A stretch of DNA of 64,000 nucleotides from Alitta virens (lineage: Eukaryota; Annelida; Polychaeta; Phyllodocida; Nereididae): the NCBI GenBank assembly GCA_932294295.1, contig OW028576.1, positions 43,192,247 through 43,256,246 of the forward strand, given 5' to 3'. The translations under genes were made by a program, and so were the position numbers. Under the pieces are notes generated by a model that saw only the letters and a program-made list of their open reading frames with translations, searched no databases and had not been told where the DNA came from. Positions 20,171 to 32,260 of the stretch are shown one piece after another (position 1 is the stretch's first letter; every line of letters begins with the position of its first letter).

Positions 20171-21448
20171 TCAACCATACATGAATAAAGGTGCATGTGA
20201 CTTTAAGTAACTAACAAGCAAAGCATAATAATAAAGACATACCTGGACAATATTTGTGCGGAGTTCATCCAGGAACTCCGTCCTCTTTTCCTTTTTTTGT
20301 ATTTCGCATATTATTCGCCCAACTTCTTCAAATGTCAGGACTTCCAGTGGAATGACAATTTCCAGCAAATCTTTCACTGGGATAACAGGGAATCTCAATT
20401 TCTTCAAAACATCACCTAAAACCAGTCGAATGTTTTCTGGGGTTGGTTGAAGACTTTTTCGCTGGCATTCACTCTTAGCCCAAGCAACACATGCCAAGAA
20501 AAGGTCCAGCTCCGAACATACAATTGAATCGCTGCTGCATAAGGCCACCAATGCTTCATTTGAAACTTCAAGGAATTCCTTCATTTTAATGATTTTATAT
20601 GTGTGGGTTCGGAAGTATTCTTCACAAACTTGAAGATACTCCTTAGATTCAAACTGAAGAGCTTCTGAAGTGAACGCCCCAACATTGCTCTCGGTAAGAT
20701 TTTCTTTCATTGTTTCAGCGCAGCGTCTTTCCAGATCATTCAGTCCAAACAACTTGGATGCATGCATCAGTTCAAAAACATTGGCTTGACTGATTTTGCA
20801 ATTGTCCGTGTAGAGGTACCTGAAGTAGATATAATAAATTATGATGCTTAACTCCCAACTTTGAATCTTTATTTACACATTGACATTGTAAAAGAATGAC
20901 AAGCCTAAAATTTATGCTTAGTTTTTGAATCCTTATTCATGCAATGACTTGGAAACGTCACCTATTGTAAGTAGACACTACATTCCAATTCCCCAAACAG
21001 AATATTCTTTTTTGTTTCACCTTTCTATTAAATGGCCCTCTGTTGTATAAGCCGTCAAATTCATATCAACTGCCCAGTGTGCCTGTTCAATGCAGGTTTG
21101 AGAGTATATCACCAACAGAGCTAGACATAATATATCAAGACTCCTGAATTCTAGCAGTTATAAAATTATCTACCAATGTTTTCTATTTGTAGTAGCATTA
21201 TGACATCAGTGCCATTTTATAATAATACACCAAACTTACTCCAATACTGCCTGAAAAGTGTGGGGAGCAACATCTTCAATCTCAACTTGATCAGCTTTGG
21301 ATTCCAAAAGTTCTCTCAACATTGCTCCAGAAGAACTGATTACATTCCGATGACCTTTCATTGCAGATCCCTGGACCATGAATGTCACGTCAGTCATGAC
21401 TTCATCCTTCAACATTTCAAACAGACGTATCCCAGCGTGTCTCACCAT
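20171..21448 (-). CDS. BTB-BACK protein lacking the ubiquitin-like exon (copy B)
   Basis: The coding exons are 21448-21240 and 20819-20243, the same lengths (209 and 577 nt) and junction phases as copy A. They encode BTB (DVTFMVQG, GHRNVISSSG, EYLYTD) and BACK (ESKEYLQVCEEYF, ALVALCSSDSIVCSELDLF). Most differences from copy A are conservative (for example FGLNDLERR against FGLSDLERS). The donor CAG|GTATGT is intact, but the last exon is missing from its expected place and no substitute is seen before the minisatellite. Read-through of the donor adds about 24 residues (VCLYYYALLVSYL...) and stops at 20171. The gene may be a truncated but functional BTB-BACK protein, or a young pseudogene. Absence of stops and frameshifts in both exons favours recent function. 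The upstream exon would lie beyond 21460. Confidence 0.65.
20820..21239 (-). other. BTB-BACK intron, copy B
   Basis: Bounded by GTAAGT at 21239 and CAG at 20822. It matches one of the tandem blocks in the copy A intron and lacks the exon-end remnant found there. Confidence 0.6.
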
Positions 21449-21469
21449 TTTCAAGTCTGCAAATTCATA

Positions 21470-22750
21470 GTATTATATTCAGTCATGAAACCTATATTAC
21501 CACAATGCGAAAAATCTAATCAAAACAATTTCCTAATTCTGGGCAGTTTTACCATTGACTTGATAAAGTCAATATGTGCCTTTTTCCAATACATGCTCAA
21601 GATTTCTGGCATTTAAAAGGCTCTGACATTAACATTTGATGAAGTACATTTGTTTTAGAAATATGCCATTCACAAACAATCAACATCTTAATCATATTTA
21701 CAATGCATTTTGGAATTATTATTCTAGGGGCAAAATAGGGTAAATATAAAAAGAATATCTGGCATATTTTGCGATGGTTCAATATAATGTTTTTTAAATG
21801 AAGTTATGTAAAGTATCTTTTGCCTGTGCTGCACACATATCCCACTCCCTCACTGCCTTTTACGAAAGACCTTCATTCAGACACTGAGCAATCCCAGGGT
21901 CAGTGCAACAGCGCTCGTTTGACTCCAGCAATCTGGACTAGCTCCTGAACTTTTTACTTAGTATCCAAGGGTCTACACTTGCAGCACTGGGGAATCAAAA
22001 CTACTGCCTACTGCTGGCTATTAAAGTAATTAAACAGTATTAACCAAGTGTTCTTTACTAATTAAGCTATGTATGTCAATAGATATGTGTGACAAATAAA
22101 AAAAAAAATAGTCCCTGACCCACCAACTACATCTCTTCTTGGCCCTTCTCCAATTTTTTCCCCCTTTAAATAACTTTTAACTTTCTCTAAATGTTTGGTC
22201 ATCAATAACTAGTTTCTTTTATTTTTTTTATTGTTGTTGGTCAATTTTTATGCCAATACAGTCTGAAATCTTTCAATTTTCTGACCCCTGAAATAATAAC
22301 TTTTCCTTCTTTTTTTCCTTTCATTCAAAAACACACCAACTCTGTCTATCTTAAATGTTCTTGTCCATTAATAAGTAAGTGTTGTTTACTTATTAAGCTA
22401 TGTATGCAAACAGATATAGACAGATAACATTTATTTCAAATCGCAGTTATAAAAACAATAACTTAAGCTCATAGAGCTATTGAGCCACATCAACAATAAA
22501 AACAGTAATACAATAATAAAATAATAAAGTAAAATGCACTGGGTTACCTAAAATTTCATATCACAAATATTACAGCTGCATTTCGGTCCTTTCCACACTG
22601 ATATCAATTGTTTAAACATCAATTACATCTATTTATACATCTGTATGAAGAGCAGGACTCTCAGACAGTATCTTTAAATTGATAGAGCGTGGACCAGGAC
22701 AATGAATAGTGTTACTCTATCTTGAAATTTTAACAATGTTATTCTGTCTT
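21470..22750. other. No gene recognised; possible LINE tail
   Basis: AT-rich DNA. Around 22430-22550 a run with TTATTTCAAATCGCAGTTAT and several AATAATAAA repeats may be a degraded retroelement end. Two similar phrases with TATTAAGCTATGTATG (22058 and 22390) hint at a small duplication. Confidence 0.35.
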
Positions 22751-22754
22751 GTAT

Positions 22755-22900
22755 AGATTGATAGATAGATAAATTATTTTATTGACTATATAGAGTCAGT
22801 ATTGACCCATTTGTCATATATCGAGTACAAAGGATAAACAATACAATAGGACAGAAAATAAAAAAAGTTACATAATATATTTGAAATACGCTTACTATAT
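22755..22900 (-). mobile_element. Probable LINE 3' tail with (TATC)n end, inverted
   Basis: On the minus strand the sequence ends CAATAAAATAATTTATCTATC plus more TATC, like the plus-strand tail at 12173. Confidence 0.4.
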
Positions 22901-23110
22901 CCACTTCCGGCACTACTTAATCACATGGAAAGCATTTAATACTGGATGTCATATACCGACATCTAAAGATAAACCACAACTGCCCCCCCCCCCTCCTATA
23001 GAATTTGCAAAATATAGTACATCAGATTAGAAGTGTGACTTTTGACCCAACTGCCTCCCCCCCCCCCTTGGACTTTTCCCCAGGCTACGGCCCTGATGTT
23101 CACTCCATAC

Positions 23111-23405
23111 ATCTAAAAATAGCTCATTGGGGGAATACCCAATATTTAGCAACTGAGTTAAATGAGTTGACAGAATTCTTGAAACTATTATTAAGATATT
23201 TAAGCCCTTTCACCTGTTGGGCTTCAGTAGATCCTAAATGTAAGTGAGACGTCCACAATGTTGCAATAACCAACTTGGTAGATTGAAAATAAAGACAATA
23301 CATGCAAAGAGTAACAGTTACCAGGAGCTGAGTTTTGGTAACAGCACTATTCAGCAGATGGTGCTGACTTTTGAAATGCTCCCTCTACTGAGAAATAATA
23401 AAATC
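23111..23405 (-). promoter_or_regulatory. ~300 bp unit with exon-like segment and CTCF-like motif (3 of 3)
   Basis: Located upstream of BTB-BACK copy B as the unit at 10598 is upstream of copy A. The exon-like segment ends at 23214 with CAACAG|GTGAAA and reads TKLVIATLWTSHLHLGSTEA, but the acceptor AG seen in the other units is changed (TTTTCAATCT), so splicing may be lost. TCAGCAGATGGTGC (23351-23364) fits the CTCF core at 12 of 14 positions. Confidence 0.42.
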
Positions 23406-23407
23406 AT

Positions 23408-23490
23408 GGGACCCAATGGGATACCCAAAATGCAGAGATCGAGGAGGTGATGGGAACCAGTGGGATACATATAGGAACCCAATGGGATAC
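23408..23490. repeat. Short degenerate direct repeat
   Basis: GGACCCAATGGGATACC-like phrases occur about three times (23409, 23452 and 23474). Confidence 0.6.
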
Positions 23491-23642
23491 CTCAAAACCT
23501 TGGGGGACCCCAGTTAGAGAGTGAGGAGGCGATTTTTGTTTCTTCCCCTGGGCTCCACTATTATTTTAAGTCCATACATGGATAGCCAGATTGGTTACAA
23601 CCACAGTGGGACAAGCAGTATATATTTGTCTGTATTTTTAAT

Positions 23643-23865
23643 TAGGCTTCACCTAATACCTTAGGTGAAGACTATTGTTTTTGGTATTATTATTATTAGG
23701 CTTCACCTAATACCTTAGGTGAAGACTATTGTTTTTGGTATTATTATTATTAGGCTTCACCTACTTCCGTAGGTGAAGACTATTGTTTTTGGTATTATTA
23801 TTATTATTAGGCTTCACCTACTTCCGTAGGTGAAGACAATTGTTTTTGGTATTATTATTATTATT
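23643..23865 (+). repeat. Four tandem copies of the F-family left-end hairpin
   Basis: Copies start at about 23643, 23698, 23752 and 23808, each about 55 bp: a perfect 10-bp stem (CTTCACCTAA / TTAGGTGAAG, or CTTCACCTAC / GTAGGTGAAG) with a 4-nt loop, then ACTATTGTTTTTGGTATTA and (TTA)n. Only the last is followed by an element body. They look like end fragments left by repeated insertion or rolling-circle events. Confidence 0.85.
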
Positions 23866-25691
23866 ATTTACAGGCAAAATTTTATAGTTGGAGGACCAAA
23901 CTTTACCACAAGGTACCCTAGGATGACCTTATTACTTTGACCTAGTTTGAGTGACCTTGACCTATTTTTCAAGGTCACAGGTCACCTTTAGTACAAAATT
24001 TTAAGAACTTAAAATTGGCATATCCTCTAAACCAGTGCAGTTAAATACTAATGGTCTTGGATCTTGTGATTAAATATGTTTTAAAGTGTTTTGACATTAC
24101 ATAATTGTGAATCACTCATGCGGAACATACCGCAATGCAACATGGAGCAGTTTTCAGTGTAGATTCGACTTGGCCAAAACCGGAAGTTGTAAGAAGCCAA
24201 TGATGGTGCTAAAAGTTGCCCCTTACTCGGGGCCAGTGCAGTGTGAAAGATGAAGATGATGTCATTAATGGTTTTTGAAATATTGAGTTTTTCACATTTT
24301 TGAATTATGAAAAATAGGTACCCATGCTCATTTCACCATGAAATATTGATTTTAGCTTATAACATGCTATAGTAAACTACCCCAAACATGTACCCAAAAC
24401 CCCCAAATCAAGTGTCAAATTTGACCTTGAAGGTCATTTTCAAGGTTATTTTGACCTTCGAAATGTGAAAAACAAGCAATTTTCACACCGCCACAAAAAT
24501 ACCTTAGAATTAAGTGTTTGAGCTGAAAGTTTTTGTGTTGGAAGATATTGACCAGTTCTATACGGATATGTATTTGCTTTTGACAGAAATTAATATGTTG
24601 ATTTTTAAAAAATTCATAAACTCGGACAACTGTTTTTTGAGTAAAAAAAATAGTGAAAATGGTCATTTTCACAGAGAAATATTCACTTTAGCCAAATGCC
24701 AAGCATGGGTGACCCCCTACAATTCACATATGGGCTTTCAGAATCTGCTGTCAATTTTGACATTTGACCTAAATGTCAAGGTCAAATTTAAGGTCAAACA
24801 ATCTATGAAAGTTGATATTTTGAATTCTTGATTTTTTTTAAGGTAGTAGAAATGTTTGAATTTGGCTGATCTTTGGATATGATGTTGCCCTAATACCCTG
24901 CAAACAATCTGGGCAACATGAGTTCTCCAGGTCAAACGGTCAAGGTCACAGATCAGAATTAGTGTCACTACTTTGGCATGGTCATCTGGCTGGGCGGAAC
25001 CAGTGTCCGCACTTCCATCGGCTCTAGCTCCGGTTCTAATTGAGCTACAGAACTGGCATAGAGATATTTGGAAAGCTCATTTCCTCCTCTTTAAAATGAG
25101 ATGTAGTATTTGACTGTAGCCCGATCGGTTAAAAAGATCGCCCGACCCTGAATATTTCAAGATCGAAAAAATCCTAAAAAATTTAGCTGAAAGTTTAAGT
25201 TTGGATTTTTTTTCCCTAGACAGAATGCTTGGATTGGACCGAAACTCATAGGAGTGTCAACCCATCAGTGTAACAAAATTCATGCAAATATTTGGGTCAA
25301 AAGGTCAAACGCTCAAGGTCACAGACCTTGAAATGTACTTTTAACAAAAAAATTCATAACTCCAGTCCTAATTAACCTTTTTTAACTTGGAAAACATTTT
25401 TTGATAGTCCATTCCAAGCCCTTTCACTAGGTCATGGCATGATATTGTGAACCTTATGGTTGAGGCATAAATTGACCGAGAATTATATGTGTATGACATG
25501 ATATAAGTTTTCTTATGCTGATTCATAGTTGGCATCTCGACCTGCCTAATTAAGTTGTGGAATTGAGATGAAGATAACCTTAAAGCTTAAACTTGATGTT
25601 TCGGAATATGCTGTCAATTTTCTATGACCTACAATATAACTCTGGCAATAGGTGAAGCCTCGTTGCTGGTCCACCAGTAACAGAAATCTAG
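23866..25691 (+). mobile_element. F-family element body 1 (Helitron/Helentron-like)
   Basis: The body starts ATTTACAGGCAAAATTTTA after (TTA)n and ends ATCTAG, followed by TTATTA. Near the right end TAGGTGAAGCC repeats the left hairpin arm in inverted form; next come a terminal hairpin, GTTGCTGG / CCAGTAAC around TCCA, and 13 nt to the CTAGTTA end. There is no protein-coding domain. Its AGGTCA content includes an inverted pair GTGACCTTGA / TCAAGGTCAC (23951-23980) and a perfect DR1, AGGTCACAGGTCA, at 23972-23984. This copy is the most diverged of the F bodies. Confidence 0.7.
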
Positions 25692-25711
25692 TTATTATTA
25701 TTATTATTATT

Positions 25712-25915
25712 AGGCTTCACCTACTTCCGTAGGTGAAGACTATTGTTTTTGGTATTATTAGGCTTCACCTAATACCTTAGGTGAAGACTATTGTTTTTGG
25801 TATTATTAGGCTTCACCTAATACCTTAGGTGAAGACTATTGTTTTTGGTATTATTATTATTATTATTATTATAAACTTTCCGAAGGAAAGTTTATCTTAT
25901 TATTATTATTATTAT
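25712..25915 (+). repeat. Three F hairpins and one P hairpin in tandem
   Basis: F-type left ends start at about 25712, 25759 and 25807. They are followed at 25871 by the P-type stem (ATAAACTTTCC / GGAAAGTTTAT, loop GAA) and (TTA)n. The mixture shows that both families target the same (TTA)n landing sites. Confidence 0.85.
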
Positions 25916-25925
25916 TCTTATTATT

Positions 25926-27751
25926 ATTTACAGGCAAAATTTTAGAGTTGGAGGACCAAACTTTACCACAAGGTACCCTAGGATGACCTTATTACTTTGA
26001 CCTAGTTTGAGTGACCTTGACCTATTTTTCAAGGTCACAGGTCACCTTTAGTACAAAATTTTAAGAACTTAAAATTGGCATATCCTCTAAACCAGTGCAG
26101 TTAAATACTAATGGTCTTGGATCTTGTGATTAAATATGTTTTAAAGTGTTTTGACATTACATAATTGTGAATCACTCATGCGGAACATACCGCAATGCAA
26201 CATGGAGCAATTTTCAGTCTAGATTCGACTTGGCCAAAACCGGAAGTTGTAAGAAGCCAATGATGGTGCTAAAAGTTGCCCCTTACTTGGGGCCAGTGCA
26301 GTGTGAAAGATGAAGATGATGTCATTAATGGTTTTTGAAATATTGAGTTTTTCACATTTTTGAATTATGAAAAATAGGTACCCATGTCCATTTCACCATG
26401 AAATATTGGTTTTAGGTTATAACATGCTATAGTAAACTACCCCAAACATGTACCCAAAACCCCCAAATCAAGTGTCAAATTTGACCTTGAAGGTCATTTT
26501 CAAGGTTATTTTGACCTTCGAAATGTGAAAAACAAGCAATTTTCACACCGCCACAAAAATACCTTAGAATTAAGTGTTTGAGCTGAAAGTTTTTGTGTTG
26601 GAAGATATTGACCAGTACTATACGGATATGTATTCGCTTTTGACAGAAATTAATATGTTGATTTTTAAAAAATTCATAAACTCGGACAACTGTTTTTTGA
26701 GTAAAAAAAATAGTGAAAATGGTCATTTTCACTGAGAAATATTCACTTTAGCCAAATGCCAAGCATGGGTGACCCCCTACAATTCACATATGGGCTTTCA
26801 GAATCTGCTGTCAATTTTGACATTTGACCTAAATGTCAAGGTCAAATTTAAGGTCAAACAATCTATGAAAGTTGATATTTTGAATTCTTGATTTTTTTTA
26901 AGGTAGTAGAAATGTTTGGATTTGGCTGATCTTTGGATATGATGTTGCCCTAATACCCTGCAAACAATCTGAGCAACATGAGTTCTCCAGGTCAAACGGT
27001 CAAGGTCACAGATCAGAATTAGTGTCACTACTTTGGCATGATCATCTGGCTGGGCGGAACCAGTGTCCGCACTTCCATCGGCTCTAGCTCCGGTTCTAAT
27101 TAAGCTACAGAACTGGCATAGAGATATTTGGAAAGCTCATTTCCTCCTCTTTAAAATGAGATGTAGTATGTGATTGTAGCCCGTTCGGTTAAAAAGATCG
27201 CCCGACCCTGAAAATTTCAAGATCGAAAAAATCCTAAAAAATTTAGCTGAAAGTTTAAGTTTGGATTTTTTTTCCCTAGACAGAATGCTTGGATTGAACC
27301 GAAACTCATAGGAGTGTCAACCCATCAGTGTAACAAAATTCATGCAAAAATTTGGGTCAAAAGGTCAAACGCTCAAGGTCACAGACCTTGAAATGTACTT
27401 TTAACAAAAAAATTCATAACTCCAGTCCTAATTAACCTTTTTTAACTTGGAAAACATTTTTTGATAGTCCATTCCAAGCCCTTTTACTAGGTCATGGCAT
27501 GATATTGTGAACCTTATGGTTGAGGCATAAATTGACCGAGAATTATATGTGTATGACATGATATAAGTTTTCTTATGCTGATTCATAGTTGGCATCTCGA
27601 CCTGCCTAATTAAGTTGTGGAATTGAGATGAAGATAACCTTAAGGCTTAAACTTGATGTTTCGGAATATGCTGTCAATTTTCTATGACCTACAATATAAC
27701 TCTGGCAATAGGTGAAGCCTCGTTGCTGGTCCACCAGTAACAGAAATCTAG
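25926..27751 (+). mobile_element. F-family element body 2
   Basis: Near-identical to body 1 over its whole length with scattered substitutions. DR1 at 26032-26044. Ends CTAG at 27751. Confidence 0.7.
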
Positions 27752-27754
27752 TTA

Positions 27755-27882
27755 TTATAAACTTTCCGAAGGAAAGTTTATCTTATTATTGTAAGTCTTA
27801 TTTTTCTTTTTTTTTTTTTTTTTTATTCTTTATTATAAACTTTCCGAAGGAAAGTTTATCTTATTATTGTAAGTCTTATTTT

Positions 27883-27916
<34 letters not shown>

Positions 27917-27939
27917 TATTATTCTTTATTATTATTATT
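27755..27939 (+). repeat. Two tandem P-family left ends with long poly-T
   Basis: P stems begin at about 27756 and 27834, each followed by TTATTATTGTAAGTCTTATT and a T homopolymer (about 20 and 34 long with the preceding C). The homopolymer length is likely polymorphic or imprecise in assembly. Confidence 0.85.
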
Positions 27940-30166
27940 ATTCTTCTGAAGAAGTAAAGGCTTATTACTCAGAAACTAATAAAGGCAGGGCTTTGGCACT
28001 TCAAGGTCACATAGACAGCCAGAGCGCGCTTTGAAATGCATAAATTTCATGACCAAATTTTGTGACGCTTCTGCGTAATTCACAAAATAAAAAATAAATT
28101 TAAGGGCACGGTTTCAAGAAACTGGGCAGAGATAATGGCATGAGATTTTTTTTCAAGATACCTTAGACAAATACGCAGTGCAGAAAGGAGTTTGAGCCAA
28201 ATTGTGAGCCTGCTGACTGAGCCATGAATTTTTGAAAAAAAGTTATTCGAAATTTTCATGAAATTTTTTTTGAAAACCATAGAAGGAATAATGATATTGA
28301 CTTGCAATTTCACACTTTTATAGTCCTACCCTAGCACAACTTTCATGCAAAAAATGAGCCCATTTGGTAAAGTGGTCTAGGTGGTACAGGGGTCCAAAGT
28401 TGCATTTTTTGACTGCTTATATCTCGGCTCAAAATTGAGATACAGGAATCTCAAAGACATATTTAGAATCCTTGAAATGTTCTTTTTTCAGGAATGTATA
28501 GTAATATGCTCCAGGTAGTTCCGTTTGGAAAAGCGTCAGACATTGAAAATTTTTTGTCACTTTTTGATTTTCTCAAAATGAAAAAGTCTAAAAAACAGTA
28601 GAAGAACTGCTTGGATTCTCACCATTTTTTTTACAGATATGTCCTCTAACGAGTACTATGTAAATTTCAAAGGGCAAGGGCTTTGCTTAAAAACCCTAGG
28701 CCCTGGAATTTTTTTCATTCCAAATTTCAATAATTTTTAACTCCATTTCTATTCAACTAAATTTCATGCAACTGGTGTCATTATGTAGAGAAAAATTAGG
28801 CCTTTACATAGGATAAAATGTCTATTCACCAACCTTTACCAGTTTCGAACTTGGAGCCAAAATTCTCTTTCCCATGTTATCCAATGGGAAGACCTACCAA
28901 CCCTGAAGCGCTGAGTCAGCAATTTTTACAATGAATGTTAGGAAGTTTATGTGCATCGCCCCAAAAAAGCAGGAAGAAAGTCTTCAATTTCATTTATATT
29001 TTGCACATATATGTACTCTGTGTAGTACTACATTACTGTAAAAGGGCAATTACTTTCATCAAACAGCTTAAGTCCTAGAATTTTTTATCACTGAATTGCT
29101 GACCTACCTACCTCCCAGAACCCTGGACCGCTGAGTCAGCAATTTTTACAATGAATGTTAGCAGGTTTACGTGTTTTGCCCCAAAAACAGTAGGAAAGAC
29201 TTTTTCAATTTTCTTCATACTTTTCACACATATGTCCTCTAGGGAGTACTATGTAAATGTAGAAGGGCAAGGGCCTTGATTAAACACCTGAGGCCCTGGA
29301 ATTTTTTTTCAGTCCAAATTTCAATAATTTTTAACTCCAGTTCTATTCAACCAAATTTCATCCAACTGGTGTCATTATGCAGAGAACAATTAGGAGATTA
29401 CATAGGACACCTTGTCTATTCACCAACCTTAATTAGTTTTGAAACTTGAGGCAAAATTCTCTTTCCCATGTTATCCAATGGGGAGACCTACCTACCTACC
29501 TCCCTGGACGGCTGAGTCAGCAATTTTTACAATGAATGTTAGTAAATTTATGTTTCTCGCCCCAAAAAAGCAGGAAGAAAGTCTTCAATTTCATTCATAT
29601 TTTGCACATATATGTCCTCTGGGTAGTACTACATTACCGTAATAAGGCAATTACCTTCATCAAACAGCTTAGGTCCTAAAATTTTTTTATCACTCTTAAA
29701 GCCTGAATTGCTTACTAAGACCAAAACTGTTGTTGATAGATTGAACCAAAAAAATTCACAGGAGTGTATATACATGTGCTTTACAAATGTGAGTTATTTC
29801 AGAATTTTGGGTTACAGGGTCAAGGTCACAGCGTGTCCTATATATGCAATTTTCAGGCGTTTTGAACCTGGGTCCTATGAAGAGTACAGCTTTCTGAAAA
29901 ACATTTTTTGAAAAGTCATCACCATTACAGTTGTCTGTTCATTTATGAATAGTCTCAGAGGATAAGACAGTGATTTCTTAGGATTTAGTGCCTTAATAAA
30001 TTGTTGTCATTGTGAAAAATCATAACGCTTCAGGAATGATCAGAGCACAAATACTACCGGCTTTTTTGTTAGGTTATTTGTAGTATTTATATGAGAAAGA
30101 AAAAGGTTATGAAAGTTAAAGGAAAGGAAAGTTTATCGTAATTGTCAGGGACAATTGCAAGTCTAG
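27940..30166 (+). mobile_element. P-family element body 1
   Basis: Begins TTCTTCTGAAGAAGTAAAGG and ends GCAAGTCTAG followed by TTA. The right end has GGAAAGTTTATC, the inverted partner of the left stem, then a hairpin AATTGTC / GACAATT (loop AGG) about 12 nt before the end. The interior contains internally duplicated blocks with CAGCAATTTTTACAATGAAT (three times, near 28919, 29127 and 29519). No protein domain. The inserted (TTA)n lies between the left-end hairpins and the body. Confidence 0.7.
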
Positions 30167-30176
30167 TTATTATTAT

Positions 30177-32256
30177 TATTCTTCTGAAGAAGTAAAGGCT
30201 TATTACTCAGAAACTAATAAAGAGAGGGCTTTGGCACTTCAAGAGTGCACAGACAGGCAGAGCGCGCTTTGAACAGCACAAATTTCATGACCAAATTTCA
30301 TGACACTTCTGCGTAATTCACAAAAGAAAAAACAAATTTAAGAGCACGGTTTCAGGAAACTGGGCAGAGATAATTCCATGGGAATTTTTCTCAAGATACC
30401 TTAGACAAATACGCAGTGCAGAAAGGAGTTTGAGCCAAATTGTGAGCCTGCTGACTGAACTATGAATTCTTTAAAAAAAGTAGTTCGAAATTTTCATGAA
30501 ATTTTTTTTGAAAACCATAGAAGGAATAATGATATTGACTTGCAATTTCACACTTTAATAGTCCTACACTAGGACAACTACCATGCAAAAAATGAGCCCA
30601 TTTGGTAAAGTGGTCTAGGTGGTACAGGGGTCCAAAGTTGCATTTTTTGACTGCTTATATCTCGGCTCCAAATTGAGATACAGGAATCTCAAAGACATAT
30701 TTAGAATCCTTGAAATGTTGTCTTTACATGAATGTATAGTAATATGCTCCAGGTAGTTCCGTTTGGAAAAGCGTCAGACATTGAAAATTTTTTGTCACTT
30801 TTTGATTTTCTCAAAATGAAAAAGTCTAAAAAACACTAGAAGAACTGCTTGGATTCTCACCATTTTTTTTACAGATATGTCCTCTAATGAGTACTATGTA
30901 AATGTGTAAGTGCAAGGGCTTTGCTTAAAAGGCTTAGGCTATAGAATTTTTTTTCAATCCAAATTTCAATAATTTTTAACTCCATTTCTATTCAACCAAA
31001 TTTCATCCAACTGGTGTCATCATGCAGAGAAAAATCAGGCCTTTACATAGGATACAATGTCTATTCACCAACCTTAACCAGTTTCGAACCTGGAGCCAAA
31101 ATTCTCTTTCCCATGTTATCCAATGGGGAGACCTACCTACCTACCTCCCTGAAACCGCTGAGTCAGCAATTTTTACAATCAATGTTAGCAAATTTATGTT
31201 TCTCGCCCCAAAAAAGCAGGAAGAAAGTCTTCAATTTCATTCATATTTTGCACATAGATGTCCTCTGGGGAGTACTACATGACTGTAAAAGGGCAATTAT
31301 CTTCATCAAAAAGCTTATGCCCTAGAATTTTTTTATCACTCATAAAGCCTAAATTGCTTACTCAGACCAAAATGTTGATAGATTGAACCAAAGAAATTCA
31401 CAGGAGTATATATACATGTGCTTCACAAATGTGAATTATTTCAGAATTCTAGGTCACAGGGTCAAGGTCACAGAGTGTCCTATATATGCAATTTTCAGGC
31501 GTTTTGAACCTGGGTCCTATACAAGGTACAGAAACCAAAAAAATATGTTCTTAAACCTTATTTCATTATCTTTCTATTCCTGTATAGCTTGAGAGGTTAG
31601 GGCAATTATTTATGAGGTTTTCAGGTACTTTATTAATTGCTCTATTGGAAATTGAATAAAAAATCTTTAAAAAGCCAAAACCCACAACTCTTCATTGTAT
31701 CAGTCCCAAAACATTTACAAGTGTGTATATACATATGACTGAAAAAAAAAAGAAAAATTTCAGAAATCTTGATCAAAGGGTCAAGGTTACAGTGTTTCCT
31801 ACATATGTAGTTTTCATGCATTTTGAACTCAGGCCCAATGCAGAGTACAGAAAAACCCAATAGATATTTTTTGAAAGTCAGTGCTGGTGTGTGTTCATCT
31901 TATGAATAGTTTAAGACAATAAGGCAAAGATTTCTGAATTTATGAAAACAATTTGTAGTGAGGACACCTATTTCCTACCCCCATGATACTCAGGAAGTTG
32001 GCACCCCTAGTAAGGCCCAATTGCACTCTGAACAGCACAAATTTCATGACCTTATTTTATGACACTTCTGTGCATTTCAGGGTATACAAAAAAAACTTTT
32101 CTTCACGGTTCCAAGAAACTGGCCAGAGATAATGGCATGAAATTTTTTTTCAACAGACCTTGGAGACTTCTCCAGTGCAGAAATTAATGGTACTGGACAA
32201 GAAAGATAAAAGGAAAGGAAAGTTTATCGTAATTGTCAGGGACAATTGCAAGTCTA
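30177..32256 (+). mobile_element. P-family element body 2
   Basis: Same start (TCTTCTGAAGAAGTAAAGG) and same right end as body 1, directly next to it. It has fewer internal duplicated blocks (one CAGCAATTTTTACAAT at 31165) and different 3' internal sequence from about 31550. It abuts the next G element with no spacer beyond TTA. Confidence 0.7.
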
Positions 32257-32260
32257 GTTA

